A stretch of 20,524 nt of DNA, from NCBI GenBank assembly GCA_003160755.1, contig QEXZ01000013.1:1-20524 (forward strand), given 5' to 3'. Shown piece by piece: positions 7,099-15,219 of this stretch. The DNA is from Methanomicrobiales archaeon (GTDB taxonomy: Archaea > Halobacteriota > Syntropharchaeia > Alkanophagales > Methanospirareceae). The notes under the pieces were generated by a model that did not search any database, was not told the DNA's origin, and worked only from the letters and a program-made list of their open reading frames with translations. Each line of letters opens with the position of its first letter. Position 1 is the first letter of the stretch. The position numbers and the translations under genes are program-made.

Positions 7099-8178
7099 TT
7101 ACAACACCTCATATCCCGTATTCCTCTGCGCTACCGGTCTACCAACCGATTTCACCGCTTTGACGATCTCCTCCACCTTTGCCGGTTTGTACTCCTTCCC
7201 CGCTGCAGTTACAACGTTCTCCTCAAGTATCGTGCCGCCGAAGTCGTTTGCACCGAAAAACAGCGCCAGCTTATCCACTTCAAAATCCTGCGTGAGCCAC
7301 GAAGCCTGTATATTCCTTACGGAGTGCAAAACAACCCTCGAAATCGCTAACACCTGCAAATATCGCGTTGCCGATACCGGCTCCTTTATGATGTCGTAGA
7401 GTTCCGTGTTCTTCGGTTGAAACGTCCAGGGTATAAAAGCAGTGAAGCCTCCCGTTTTGTTCTGCAAATCGCGTATCCTGAAAAGGTGTTCCAGAATGTC
7501 TTCGTTGTGCTCAATATGCCCGAACATCATTGTCGCCGTTGTTTTCATTCCCATCTCGTGTGCGGTCTCCATTACTTCAATCCAACCGTCAGCGCTGACC
7601 TTATTCGGACTGATAACCCTTCGAACGCTATCGCTCAGTATCTCCGCACCGCCGCCCGGCAGAGAATCAAGCCCCGCTTCTCTCAGCCTTTCCAGCGTTT
7701 CTCGTATGCTCATCCCTTCGTTCCCCGCAATGAAATCAATCTCCGGAGGCGACAGGCTGTGAAGCTGTACGCCGGGGAATTTACGTTTTATAGCGGAAAA
7801 CAAATCTTCAAACCATTCAATACCTATTTCCGGCGTCAGCCCACCTTGAATGAGGATTTGCGTCCCGCCCACATCAACCGTTTCCTTAATTTTCCTCAAT
7901 ATCTCTTCCTTGCTCAAAATATAGCTTTGTGCTTCGCTTTTAGCGTAAAAGGCGCAGAATTTGCATCTCGATACGCACCGGTTCGTGTAGCTTATGTTTC
8001 TATCAACAACGAATGTTACAAGCTCGCCACACTTCGTTCTCCTTATTTCATCTGCGATTCCGCCAATAACAGGTAAAGGCAGTTCAAATAGATGCTGCGC
8101 CTCTTTAAAACTCAAATCCGCGCCTGCCTGATTCTTTTCCACATAAAGTTCCTTACATTCAGAGTAATCCGTATTCAT
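7099..8178 (-). CDS. mqnC: Cyclic dehypoxanthinyl futalosine synthase MqnC
   Basis: 359-residue radical-SAM enzyme. It turns dehypoxanthine futalosine into the cyclic form in the futalosine route to menaquinone. The [4Fe-4S]/SAM motif is NRCVSRCKFC (C68, C72, C75). Other MqnC hallmarks are ILIQGGLTPEIG, HSLSPPEI, LDSLPGGGAEIL, KTTATMMFGHIEH, GGFTAFIPWTFQPKNTE, SWLTQDF and GANDFGGTILEENVV. HSLSPPEI and the IPWTFQP segment separate it from MqnE. The start at ATG 8178 is chosen because GAGGAGAAG lies six bases before it; a longer frame reaching 8304 adds only residues antisense-like to nothing known and runs over mqnA. It overlaps mqnA by 20 bases. mqnB and mqnD functions are not in the window. 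Confidence 0.93.
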   Translation of the reverse strand: MNTDYSECKELYVEKNQAGADLSFKEAQHLFELPLPVIGGIADEIRRTKCGELVTFVVDRNISYTNRCVSRCKFCAFYAKSEAQSYILSKEEILRKIKETVDVGGTQILIQGGLTPEIGIEWFEDLFSAIKRKFPGVQLHSLSPPEIDFIAGNEGMSIRETLERLREAGLDSLPGGGAEILSDSVRRVISPNKVSADGWIEVMETAHEMGMKTTATMMFGHIEHNEDILEHLFRIRDLQNKTGGFTAFIPWTFQPKNTELYDIIKEPVSATRYLQVLAISRVVLHSVRNIQASWLTQDFEVDKLALFFGANDFGGTILEENVVTAAGKEYKPAKVEEIVKAVKSVGRPVAQRNTGYEVL

Positions 8179-8911
8179 AGCACTTCTCCTCGAACAGTTC
8201 AAGCCCTTTCCTTTCTTCCGCGCCCATCTGATACGTAAGCGTGTTGAAATACTCGCGGAGGAACTCCACGGGCATCCCGAACTTCTTCGCCGCTTCCGCC
8301 ACAACTACATCGGCATTCCTCTTCCCCCACGCGGTTGATTCCATAACTGCCTTGTTCACCTCACTCATATCCCGCTCTTTCCTCGATACGGCAATTCCAA
8401 AAACCATCGGATAGCCCGTTAAGTCACGCCACTCCTCCCCTAAGTCCATAACAACGCTGTACTTCATCCTCGCCTTGATTGCTTCGTCACCAATAACGAG
8501 TGCATAAGTGCAGTGCTTGAGTAATTCGCTTGCTTTACTTTCATCCACGCGCGCAACCTTGTTTTTCCGCCCTCGCTCACGCAGGATGATTTTAAGTAGA
8601 TTTACCGATGTTAATGTTTGATTTGTTACTGCAATACATCCGCCATCAAGCATTTTCCCTTCCGAAACGAGAATAACGCTCAAAACGCTATTCCTCGATG
8701 CGATGCAGAAATCATAGCTTCTTAATTTATCCTTGTTTTTGATATAATAGAACGAAGGCACGGGAGCGAAATCGACTTCCCCTTTTTCAAACTTTTCTAC
8801 TAGCTTTCTTGGTGATGCTTCAATTACCCTCGCCCCGTTCTGCTCAAGCCAGTAATAGGGTAAGAAGTTATTCACGAACCCGAAATTCCCAATCTTTATC
8901 GTTGTGTTCAT
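8159..8911 (-). CDS. mqnA: Chorismate dehydratase MqnA
   Basis: 250 residues, MqnA/MqnD family, with the expected periplasmic-binding-protein-like two-lobe layout. IKIGNFGFVNNFLPYYWLEQ at the start, then KGEVDFAPVPSFYYI, SRNSVLSVILVSEG, TNQTLTSVNLLKIIL, LVIGDEAIKA and DLGEEWRDLTGYPMVFGIAV are typical of the chorismate dehydratase MqnA. It removes water from chorismate to give 3-[(1-carboxyvinyl)oxy]benzoate, the substrate of MqnE, which is encoded just upstream. Only five bases separate it from the mqnE stop, and it overlaps mqnC, so the three are one transcription unit. The ribosome binding site is weak, in keeping with translational coupling. The MqnD alternative is less likely because D/LTGYP and DEA segments follow the MqnA pattern. 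Confidence 0.9.
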   Translation of the reverse strand: MNTTIKIGNFGFVNNFLPYYWLEQNGARVIEASPRKLVEKFEKGEVDFAPVPSFYYIKNKDKLRSYDFCIASRNSVLSVILVSEGKMLDGGCIAVTNQTLTSVNLLKIILRERGRKNKVARVDESKASELLKHCTYALVIGDEAIKARMKYSVVMDLGEEWRDLTGYPMVFGIAVSRKERDMSEVNKAVMESTAWGKRNADVVVAEAAKKFGMPVEFLREYFNTLTYQMGAEERKGLELFEEKCYEYGLL

Positions 8912-8916
8912 GTTAG

Positions 8917-9963
8917 TTACGAATACACTCGCAGGATATTGTAAAATGTATCTCGTTCCGCCGGTATCTTGTTAGCTCCCTTCACAATGCTCAGAACCTT
9001 ATTTGTCGAAAGCATAAGCGGTGTTTTAGCACCCGCTGCATGCGTAATCCTTTCCTCCATAAGCGTTCCATCCAGATCGTTCGCACCGTAATTCAAAGCG
9101 ACTTGAGCAAGCTTCTCGCCGAGTGCAACCCAGTAAGCCCTTATACTGTCGAAATTCCGCAGAACGATTCTTGAAACCGCAATCGTTTTGAGGACATCCA
9201 TAGAATCCGTTTTTTCTTCTACAAGTCCCAACGCATTGAGTTCCGTGTTTTCAGGATAGAAAAGAAGAGGGATGAAGGAGACAAAGCCACCTGTCTGTTC
9301 CTGCAACTTCCAGAGCTTGTATAAATGAGCAGCGCGGTGTTCTGGCTTTTCAATATGCCCAAAGAGCATCGTAGCATTGCTTTTTATTCCGAGGCGGTGT
9401 GCAATCGCCATTATTCGAAGCCATTCCGCCGCTTTTATTTTGTTCGGGCAGATGACTTCCCGTATCTCATTAGCCAGAATCTCCGCTCCACCGCCGGGCA
9501 TTGCTTGCAGTCCCGCATCTCGCAGCCTTGAGAGCACTTCCTCAACGCTCATTCCCTCGACCTGTGAAATGAAATAAATTTCAGTGGCGGTCAACGCTTT
9601 AATAATAACGTGTGGGAATCTTCTCTTTATCTGCCCGAAAATGCCCTCGAAGTATTCTATGCTCATTTCTGGATTGAGTGAGCCGACAATATGAAGCTCC
9701 GTAGCACCCACTTTTACTGCATCCGCAACTTTCTTAAGCACCGCCTCGATACTCATGAAATACGCATCACCGTCATTAGCATCACGGTAAAAAGCGCAAA
9801 GGGGACATTTGGAAACACATATATTCGTGTAGTTTATATGCCGGTTAACAACGAATGTCACGATATTTCCACTCATCCGATTGATGGAATCTGCGAACTC
9901 CCCAAGTTCATGGATATCCCGTTTAAAAAGCTCTTCAATCCTTTTCGGTGTCCACTCATCCAT
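8917..9963 (-). CDS. mqnE: Aminodeoxyfutalosine synthase MqnE
   Basis: 348-residue radical-SAM enzyme that joins the MqnA product to the adenosyl radical of SAM to form 6-amino-6-deoxyfutalosine. The cluster motif is NICVSKCPLC (C49, C53, C56), followed by CAFYRDANDGDAYFM. ATELHIVGSLNPEM, AMPGGGAEIL, KSNATMLFGHIEKPEHR, GGFVSFIPLLFYPENTE, NYGANDLDGTLMEERITHAA are MqnE signatures; the HIVG and ITHAAG segments separate it from MqnC. First gene of the mqnE-mqnA-mqnC operon. GGTGGAAG sits about eight bases upstream of the ATG, and the 112-base gap to the divergent winged-helix gene holds the promoters for both. Confidence 0.93.
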   Translation of the reverse strand: MDEWTPKRIEELFKRDIHELGEFADSINRMSGNIVTFVVNRHINYTNICVSKCPLCAFYRDANDGDAYFMSIEAVLKKVADAVKVGATELHIVGSLNPEMSIEYFEGIFGQIKRRFPHVIIKALTATEIYFISQVEGMSVEEVLSRLRDAGLQAMPGGGAEILANEIREVICPNKIKAAEWLRIMAIAHRLGIKSNATMLFGHIEKPEHRAAHLYKLWKLQEQTGGFVSFIPLLFYPENTELNALGLVEEKTDSMDVLKTIAVSRIVLRNFDSIRAYWVALGEKLAQVALNYGANDLDGTLMEERITHAAGAKTPLMLSTNKVLSIVKGANKIPAERDTFYNILRVYS

Positions 9964-10017
9964 TTTTGACTTCCACCAACTTTTTTGTTTTGTTTTTTAA
10001 ATTCTTTTATTCAACTC

Positions 10018-10041
10018 ACATAAACATCTATCCTTTTATGT
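10018..10041. promoter_or_regulatory. Inverted repeat in the divergent mqn/regulator promoter
   Basis: ACATAAA at 10018-10024 and TTTATGT at 10035-10041 form a perfect 7-base inverted repeat with a 10-base spacer, between the mqnE start and the winged-helix gene. One helical turn between half-sites suits a dimeric winged-helix regulator, so this is a candidate operator. Other than position and symmetry there is no evidence. Confidence 0.35.
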
Positions 10042-10075
10042 TCATATCCAATAATGAATATAACATATCACAAAA

Positions 10076-10693
10076 ATGCCGAAATATGAATATATCGGGG
10101 CCATTCTCGAATACCTGCTCAAAAAAGGACCATCCAGCAAATATGCCATCTCAAAGGACACGGCGATACCGTATTCAACCGTTCTACGGAAGCTTCCTGA
10201 GATGGATGCGGCATATATAATCCAGCAGGTTGCTAAAGGTAAAAGGGGCGCTGAGATTTACATGATAACACCCAAAGGGGCGCTTCTCGCATACTTCGGC
10301 GGGCACGTAAGGACACCTGAACTCTTCGTTGCGTTACCTGCTATTATGAAGTATGTGCGTGTTTCATTGGCGGAATTACCTGCAGTCAGCAATCCATTGG
10401 AGTTCATCCTTGCGGAACTCCCTTTCAAACTCTCACGATTGGAAGACCTGAAAGCAGAGGAAGCGGTAAGCATCCTGGGTATGATTCTCATCTGGCGACA
10501 CGACGAATGGTATCATGAAATAGGGAAAGAAGAACTCAAGCGACTCTTGTCCTGGAAGGAGAACTATCAAATCCTGCGGCTTCTCATCGCGGGTTCCGTC
10601 AACACGCTCAGGAAAATGAGCGAACAGGCGACGAGATTGAGCGAGCTGGCTGATAAGTTCCTTTTGGAAATAGAGGAGTTGCGAGAGCGTTAA
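10076..10693 (+). CDS. Winged helix-turn-helix transcriptional regulator
   Basis: 205 residues. The first 70 form a winged-helix domain: YIGAILEYLLKKGPSSKYAI (helices 1-2), SKDTAIPYSTVLRKLPEM (recognition helix region) and KGKRGAEIYMITPKGALLAY (wing and following helix). The remaining 130 residues are helical and unrecognised and may bind a ligand or dimerise; near the end there is a Leu/Glu-rich helix. It diverges from the mqn operon over a 112-base shared promoter region with a symmetric element at 10018-10041, so control of menaquinone genes is a reasonable guess. No membrane segments or metal-binding clusters are seen. The ATG is preceded by an AT-rich stretch without a ribosome binding site, so the mRNA may be leaderless. 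Confidence 0.75.
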   Translation: MPKYEYIGAILEYLLKKGPSSKYAISKDTAIPYSTVLRKLPEMDAAYIIQQVAKGKRGAEIYMITPKGALLAYFGGHVRTPELFVALPAIMKYVRVSLAELPAVSNPLEFILAELPFKLSRLEDLKAEEAVSILGMILIWRHDEWYHEIGKEELKRLLSWKENYQILRLLIAGSVNTLRKMSEQATRLSELADKFLLEIEELRER

Positions 10694-10702
10694 TTTCTTG
10701 TC

Positions 10703-10855
10703 GTATATAAAGTATAGCTTCCTTCTATTTAAGACACAGATTTACATGGATTAAGCGAGCTTAGAGGTTTAGCTCGTTAGCGGCTCAGTCCCTTTGACCA
10801 AACCGCTAAACCGCTATATTATCATCTGTGTCAATCTGCGTTAATCTGTGTCAAC
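10703..10855 (-). repeat. Dispersed repeat R1, copy b, with inner insertion
   Basis: Begins GTATATAAAGTATAGCTTCC on the plus strand and ends TCTGCGTTAATCTGTGTCAA, matching the two arms of the R1 copies at 6921-7098 and 16186-16390. The middle of R1 is replaced at about 10755-10818 by a different palindrome-like piece with GAGGTTTAGC and AAACCGCTAA, whose words recur at 15360-15420. It occupies most of the gap between the regulator and cdhA. Confidence 0.75.
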
Positions 10856-10918
10856 AAAAGATGCATATTTATTTTTGTACTTTTTCATGAAGGAAAGTTT
10901 GACCGAACAAAATAGTAA

Positions 10919-10934
10919 AACTTAAATAGGCAGT
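10919..10934 (+). promoter_or_regulatory. TATA element of the cdh operon
   Basis: ACTTAAATAGGCAGT lies about 50-60 bases before the cdhA start and has the archaeal TATA form. The same word, CTTAAATAGGCAGT, ends the R1 repeat copy at 15220-15290, so the promoter may come from a repeat end. Confidence 0.4.
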
Positions 10935-10979
10935 CTTTAAAATAGAGAGAACACGGAAATAAAATTTGAAAAAGTGAAG

Positions 10980-13370
10980 ATGGAAGAAATAAAAAAAGGC
11001 GGAATATTTGCCATCCCTGAGTTGCAAAACGTGCGGATAAACATAGGTGAGATAATAGAGGAAGAAGAGGAATGGGAGCCGATGGGCCCGCATCCGATGC
11101 CACGGATAGCCACGCTTCGAGATTGGGACTTCAAGCTATTGAATCGCTACAAGCCCTTTTACGCACCGCTATGTGATATGTGCTGTCTTTGCACGTACGG
11201 CAAATGCGACCTCACGGGGAATAAAAAAGGTGCATGTGGAATAAGAATGGACGCACAGCAAGGAAGGATTGTGCTTCTCGCCTGTTTAATAGGCTGTAGT
11301 GCGCATTGTGCACATGGAAGGCACCTTTTGCACGACATGATAAACAAGTTTGGGCGTGACGTGCCGATAGATTTCGGCCCTAAGGTAAATATAGAAGCGC
11401 CCTTAACGAGATTGGTATGCGGAATAAAACCGAAGACAATCGGCGATTACGATAAAGTGTTCAGTTACATTGAAGAGCAGATAGTTCAATTAGCAGATGC
11501 GCTTCACACAGGTCAGGAGGGCTCGTACATGGACTTCGAGTCGAAAACGCTGCACATGGGTATGCTTGATTCGCTGAGCAAAGAAGCGGCGGATATCCTT
11601 CAGATTGCGTGTTATGGCATGCCCACGAGCTTTGCGGGCGATGGACCTGACGTCCCGCTGGTGGACGTAGGAATAGGAACGATTGACACGAATAAACCGG
11701 TTATTATTGTTATAGGGCATAACGTACCGCCGGCTGCCGATATAGGCGTGTATTTAACGGAAAACAGGCTTGACGACAAGGTAGAACTCGGCGGCATCTG
11801 CTGTACGTCTATTGACACCACGCGAGTGTACAATAAAGCGAAAGTAGTATCCGCACTGGGAAGGCAACTGCGTGTGCTGCGTGCGGGCATTGCCGACGTC
11901 GTGGTGATAGACGAGCAGTGCATCCGTGCAGACGTATTAGAACTTTGCCAGCACACTCATTCACCTATGATCGCAACGAACGACAAGGCAATGCACGGGC
12001 TGGTGGATCGCACTGATGACGACCCGGATAAAATAGTGGATGATTTAGTGAGCGGCCGTGTGCTGGGAGTCGTAATACTCGAGCCTGACCAGGTGGGTGA
12101 GGTTGCGGTCAGGACGGCACTGCAAGTGGATAAGAAGCGAAAAGGGTTAAGCTACATACTCAGCGATGCCGAGTTCACACGTTACGTTAACGACTGTATC
12201 CAGTGTGGTAGCTGCACACTTGCATGTCCAAACGGGCTTCGTATTGGCAAGGCGAATAAAAGTGCCGCAGCGGGCAATGTAAAACCTCTTGCCGACTTGT
12301 TCGACATCTGTGTCGGCTGTGGCAGATGTGAGCAGGTATGTAAGAAACACATCCCTATTGTGGACGTGGTAACAAAAGCGGCGTATCCGCAGTTGAAAGC
12401 AGAGAAGGGAAAGATGCGAGTAGGCAGGGGACCTGTATGGGACAGTGAGATACGGGACGTGGGTGCTCCGCTTGTTCTGGGCACTATTCCCGGTATTATA
12501 GCACCGATAGGCTGTGGCAATTATCCCAATGGCACGAAGGATGCGTGGCTAATAGTAAAGGAGTTCGCAGAACGGAATTATATCGTTACGTTGACAGGCT
12601 GCATGGCGATTGATTGTGCGCTCTGGAAGGATGAAGAAGGGAAAACGCTGTACGAGGCGCATCATGGCGGGTTCGATGCCGGTGGCGTGCTGAACATAGG
12701 CTCGTGCGTCTCCAATGCGCACATACACGATGCCGCGATAAAAGTAGCAAGTATATTCGCGGGAAGACCGCTGCGTGGCAATTATGAGGAAATAGCGGAT
12801 TACATCTTAAGCCGCGTAGGTGCGTGTGGTGTCGCGTGGGGCGCAATGTCGCAGAAGGCGGCTTCTATCGCTACGGGCTTCAACAGACTTGGAGTTCCCG
12901 CAGTGGTGGGACCTCATGGAGTGAAATACCGGAGGGCGTTCATGGGTCGCCCGGACATAAAAGAAGATTGGACGCTGATAGACGCTACTGATGGTTCGAA
13001 GGTTTATGTGGAGCCTGGACCGCAGGATTTACTCGTAGCCTGTGAAACGGTGGAGGAGGCGATGCCGATGATGGCAAAACTATGCATCAGGCCTTCGGAT
13101 ACTGACCGCGGGCGTTCCATAAAGCTGACACATTATATTGACCTCAGTCTGAAGTATCTCAATACGTATCCGCCTGACTGGCATCTATTCGTGAGAACTG
13201 CAAGCGACCTCCCAATTGCTACGCGGAATGAATTACTGAAGAAGCTGGAAGATGAGCAAAGCTGGAAGATAGACTGGAAGACGAAGAAGATAGTAGAAGG
13301 CCCAATAAGGGCATACAACCCGTCGTTTAATCCGACGAATTTAGAAAGGCTGATAAGGAGGAAGAAATGA
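10980..13370 (+). CDS. cdhA: CO dehydrogenase alpha subunit CdhA
   Basis: About 796 residues, full length for the Ni-Fe catalytic subunit of the archaeal CODH/acetyl-CoA synthase complex, which interconverts CO and CO2. N-terminal cysteines in LCDMCCLCTYGKCDL and KGACGI bind the B and D clusters. Two ferredoxin-like motifs, CIQCGSCTLACPN and CVGCGRCEQVCKK (about 406-460), carry the extra [4Fe-4S] clusters typical of archaeal CdhA. C-cluster ligands lie in IGHNVPP, GGICCTS, GCGNYPNG, TGCMAIDC and GSCVSNAHIHD. ATG 10980 was taken; GTG 10974 in the same frame is possible, and neither has a strong ribosome binding site. cdhB and an frhB-like gene follow. The ACS and corrinoid subunits (cdhC, D, E) are not next to it, so they are elsewhere or this is a stand-alone CODH. 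Confidence 0.95.
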   Translation: MEEIKKGGIFAIPELQNVRINIGEIIEEEEEWEPMGPHPMPRIATLRDWDFKLLNRYKPFYAPLCDMCCLCTYGKCDLTGNKKGACGIRMDAQQGRIVLLACLIGCSAHCAHGRHLLHDMINKFGRDVPIDFGPKVNIEAPLTRLVCGIKPKTIGDYDKVFSYIEEQIVQLADALHTGQEGSYMDFESKTLHMGMLDSLSKEAADILQIACYGMPTSFAGDGPDVPLVDVGIGTIDTNKPVIIVIGHNVPPAADIGVYLTENRLDDKVELGGICCTSIDTTRVYNKAKVVSALGRQLRVLRAGIADVVVIDEQCIRADVLELCQHTHSPMIATNDKAMHGLVDRTDDDPDKIVDDLVSGRVLGVVILEPDQVGEVAVRTALQVDKKRKGLSYILSDAEFTRYVNDCIQCGSCTLACPNGLRIGKANKSAAAGNVKPLADLFDICVGCGRCEQVCKKHIPIVDVVTKAAYPQLKAEKGKMRVGRGPVWDSEIRDVGAPLVLGTIPGIIAPIGCGNYPNGTKDAWLIVKEFAERNYIVTLTGCMAIDCALWKDEEGKTLYEAHHGGFDAGGVLNIGSCVSNAHIHDAAIKVASIFAGRPLRGNYEEIADYILSRVGACGVAWGAMSQKAASIATGFNRLGVPAVVGPHGVKYRRAFMGRPDIKEDWTLIDATDGSKVYVEPGPQDLLVACETVEEAMPMMAKLCIRPSDTDRGRSIKLTHYIDLSLKYLNTYPPDWHLFVRTASDLPIATRNELLKKLEDEQSWKIDWKTKKIVEGPIRAYNPSFNPTNLERLIRRKK

Positions 13371-13420
13371 GGGGCGGTGATTGTATAGTTATGAAGATGC
13401 GGGAGGAGATAAGATGGTAA
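13367..13420 (+). CDS. 17-residue ORF bridging cdhA and cdhB
   Basis: ATG 13367 overlaps the cdhA stop as ATGA and is preceded by AAGGAGGAAGAA, a very strong ribosome binding site. It encodes MRGGDCIVMKMREEIRW and stops at TAA 13418-13420, just inside the cdhB start region. The peptide has no recognisable family. It may be a coupling leader that passes ribosomes from cdhA to cdhB, or simply a remnant of an older cdhB start. Confidence 0.25.
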   Translation: MRGGDCIVMKMREEIRW

Positions 13421-13953
13421 TGGAAATACCGTTTGACGTGGCGAATATCGCGGGTCCTGAGATAGGAGGGACAGCACCGCCGGAAGTGATAGGGAGTTAT
13501 ATCACAAGTGCAAAGAGGCCTCTGCTCGTTGTTGGCTCGGAGCTACTGCGGGGTGATTTCTTTTTGGATATAGCAATAGAAATAGGCAAAAAGGGGATTC
13601 CTATTGCAGCAACGGGACACAGCATGAAAGGATTCGTAGAAAAGGAGTACACGGAGAACGTGACTTATTATAACCTGCATGAGCTCACCAATTGTTTGCG
13701 CGACCCGAACTGGAAGGGTCTGGATGGTGGCGGGAATTACGATTTTGTGATATTCTATGGCATCCTCTATTATTACGCATCGCAGATGCTGTCGTGCATA
13801 AAGAATTTCGCAACTGAGCCGTTGATGCGTGCGGTTTCTATTGATCAGTACTATCATCCAAATGCGCGGATGAGTTTTACGAACATATCGCCAAGGATGG
13901 AAGAGGAATATAAGGATATGCTGCGGAAGTTGGTGGGAAGTATAAAGAGGTAG
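13414..13953 (+). CDS. cdhB: CO dehydrogenase epsilon subunit CdhB
   Basis: 179 residues from ATG 13414, the usual size for CdhB. The start is set by GGAGGAGAT at 13402-13410, three bases before it by end and seven from GGAGG; a frame extended to 13381 would include the ribosome binding site. Typical segments are FDVANIAGPEIG, SAKRPLLVVGSELL, GIPIAATGHSMKGF and FVIFYGILYYYASQML. CdhB forms an alpha2-epsilon2 complex with CdhA and is thought to affect electron transfer or FAD/F420 coupling; it has no metal cluster of its own. It follows cdhA by 43 bases, with a 17-codon ORF across the junction. Confidence 0.92.
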   Translation: MVMEIPFDVANIAGPEIGGTAPPEVIGSYITSAKRPLLVVGSELLRGDFFLDIAIEIGKKGIPIAATGHSMKGFVEKEYTENVTYYNLHELTNCLRDPNWKGLDGGGNYDFVIFYGILYYYASQMLSCIKNFATEPLMRAVSIDQYYHPNARMSFTNISPRMEEEYKDMLRKLVGSIKR

Positions 13954-13988
13954 GATAGAATTAAAATAAAACGAGAAATAAAAGAAAA

Positions 13989-14084
13989 ATGAGCGAAGGT
14001 CACTTGCAGTTGCATTCGCATTTGGAAGATGCAAAGAAATTGTATCGAAAAGCGGTTGAGGAGTTAGAGGAGGCAGAGAGATGA
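13989..14084 (+). CDS. 31-residue helical peptide ORF upstream of frhB-like gene
   Basis: Encodes a single amphipathic helix: HSHLEDAKKLYRKAVEEL and a Glu-rich end. Its TGA overlaps the ATG of the FrhB-like gene (ATGA at 14081-14084), and its last codons contain GAGGAGGC, the ribosome binding site for that gene. It has no clear ribosome binding site itself. The pattern of charged and hydrophobic residues looks like true protein rather than random DNA, so it may be a small accessory subunit of the cdh operon; family unknown. Confidence 0.4.
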   Translation: MSEGHLQLHSHLEDAKKLYRKAVEELEEAER

Positions 14085-15193
14085 AACGTAAGGGGAACAT
14101 AATGGATTTGGAACGGGAAGTGATATATAATGGATTGTGCTGCTACTGCGGGTCTTGTGGTGCGTTTTGTAAAGAATACATAACCTACGAGAACGAGATA
14201 CCGATAACGAAGAAGAAATGCCATGAGATATATGGTGCTTGCTACGATTTCTGCCCACGTACGAGCTTCGCTCCTTTTGAGGTAGAGAGAGCAGTATTTG
14301 GCGAGATAAGAACCGATAATCTGTTGGGATACTACCAGGGTGACATATTAACTGCGAGAGCGACTGATGAAGCGGTAAGAGCGCGCGCGCAGGACGGTGG
14401 CGTTGTATCGGCATTGCTTGTGAACTTGCTTGAGCAGGGCGAGATAGACGCTGCGGTGGTGTCGAAGACGTCAGAAAATTGGACGCCCGAACCTTTCGTG
14501 GCGACAAAAAAGGAGGATGTATTAGCTGCGGCTGGCTCGAAATACACGCAATGCCCTTCCGTATCGGGCGTTGGCGACGCTCTTGAGCAGGGTTATAAAA
14601 ACGTTGCACTCGTTGGGCTGCCGTGTCATATACAGGGAATGCGCAAGGTTCAATTATCTACGGGTTTTGACGTCGGTGCGGACCGCGTGAAGTTACAGAT
14701 AGGGCTGATGTGCTCTGAAACTTTTGACATGCACTCGCTCGAAAATAAGCTCGTGGAGCTGGGCACGAGCATAGAAGACGTTGAGAAATTCAACATAAAA
14801 AAGGGCAGTTTTATCGTTCATACGAAGGCGGGAGAGGAGATAAAGACGCCGATAAAGAAGATGCGTGACTGTATGCGCGAAGCGTGCGAATATTGCTATG
14901 ATTTCGCAGCTGAGTTCGCAGACCTCTCGGTTGGTTCGATAGGTTCCGAACTTGGATGGTCAACCGTGATACTGAGAAGCAAAGTAGGTGTGGAAATAGT
15001 GAAGAAAGCGAAAGCTGCGGGAGCGATAGAGACGAAGAAACTTTCGAAAGAACAGGTGAAAGAAGTGCGGCGACTTGCTTCGTTTAAGAAACGGGGTAAC
15101 ATGAAGAATATCTACGATAAATGTGAGCCAGTCGAAATACTGAATATGGAAGTAGAGCTCGAGATGCTGGAACAGTTCTTGAACGTGGAATAA
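14081..15193 (+). CDS. FrhB/FpoF-like F420-reducing flavoprotein
   Basis: 370 residues of the coenzyme F420 hydrogenase/dehydrogenase beta subunit family, which binds FAD and one or two [4Fe-4S] clusters and passes electrons to or from F420. N-terminal cysteines: NGLCCYCGSCGAFC (20-30) and KKCHEI, GACYDFC (47-58). Family segments: QDGGVVSALLVNLLEQGEID, AAGSKYTQCPSV, VGLPCHIQGMRKVQ, LMCSETF, MREACEYCYDFAAEFADLSVGSIG. Translation is coupled to the small ORF before it (ATGA), with GAGGAGGC upstream. Because it shares an operon with cdhA-cdhB, the likely job is to link CO/CO2 redox with F420. FrhB, FqoF/FpoF, FdhB and sulfite-reductase-type relatives are alike, so the exact partner is inference. 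Confidence 0.87.
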   Translation: MKRKGNIMDLEREVIYNGLCCYCGSCGAFCKEYITYENEIPITKKKCHEIYGACYDFCPRTSFAPFEVERAVFGEIRTDNLLGYYQGDILTARATDEAVRARAQDGGVVSALLVNLLEQGEIDAAVVSKTSENWTPEPFVATKKEDVLAAAGSKYTQCPSVSGVGDALEQGYKNVALVGLPCHIQGMRKVQLSTGFDVGADRVKLQIGLMCSETFDMHSLENKLVELGTSIEDVEKFNIKKGSFIVHTKAGEEIKTPIKKMRDCMREACEYCYDFAAEFADLSVGSIGSELGWSTVILRSKVGVEIVKKAKAAGAIETKKLSKEQVKEVRRLASFKKRGNMKNIYDKCEPVEILNMEVELEMLEQFLNVE

Positions 15194-15219
15194 ACGAGGT
15201 TCAAGACAAGAAAATCAAT

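Noticed and set aside
8179..8304. 42-residue N-terminal extension of MqnC.
   Set aside because: It lies entirely over the end of mqnA, is Arg/Ser-rich, and the ATG at 8178 has a good ribosome binding site and gives the normal family length.
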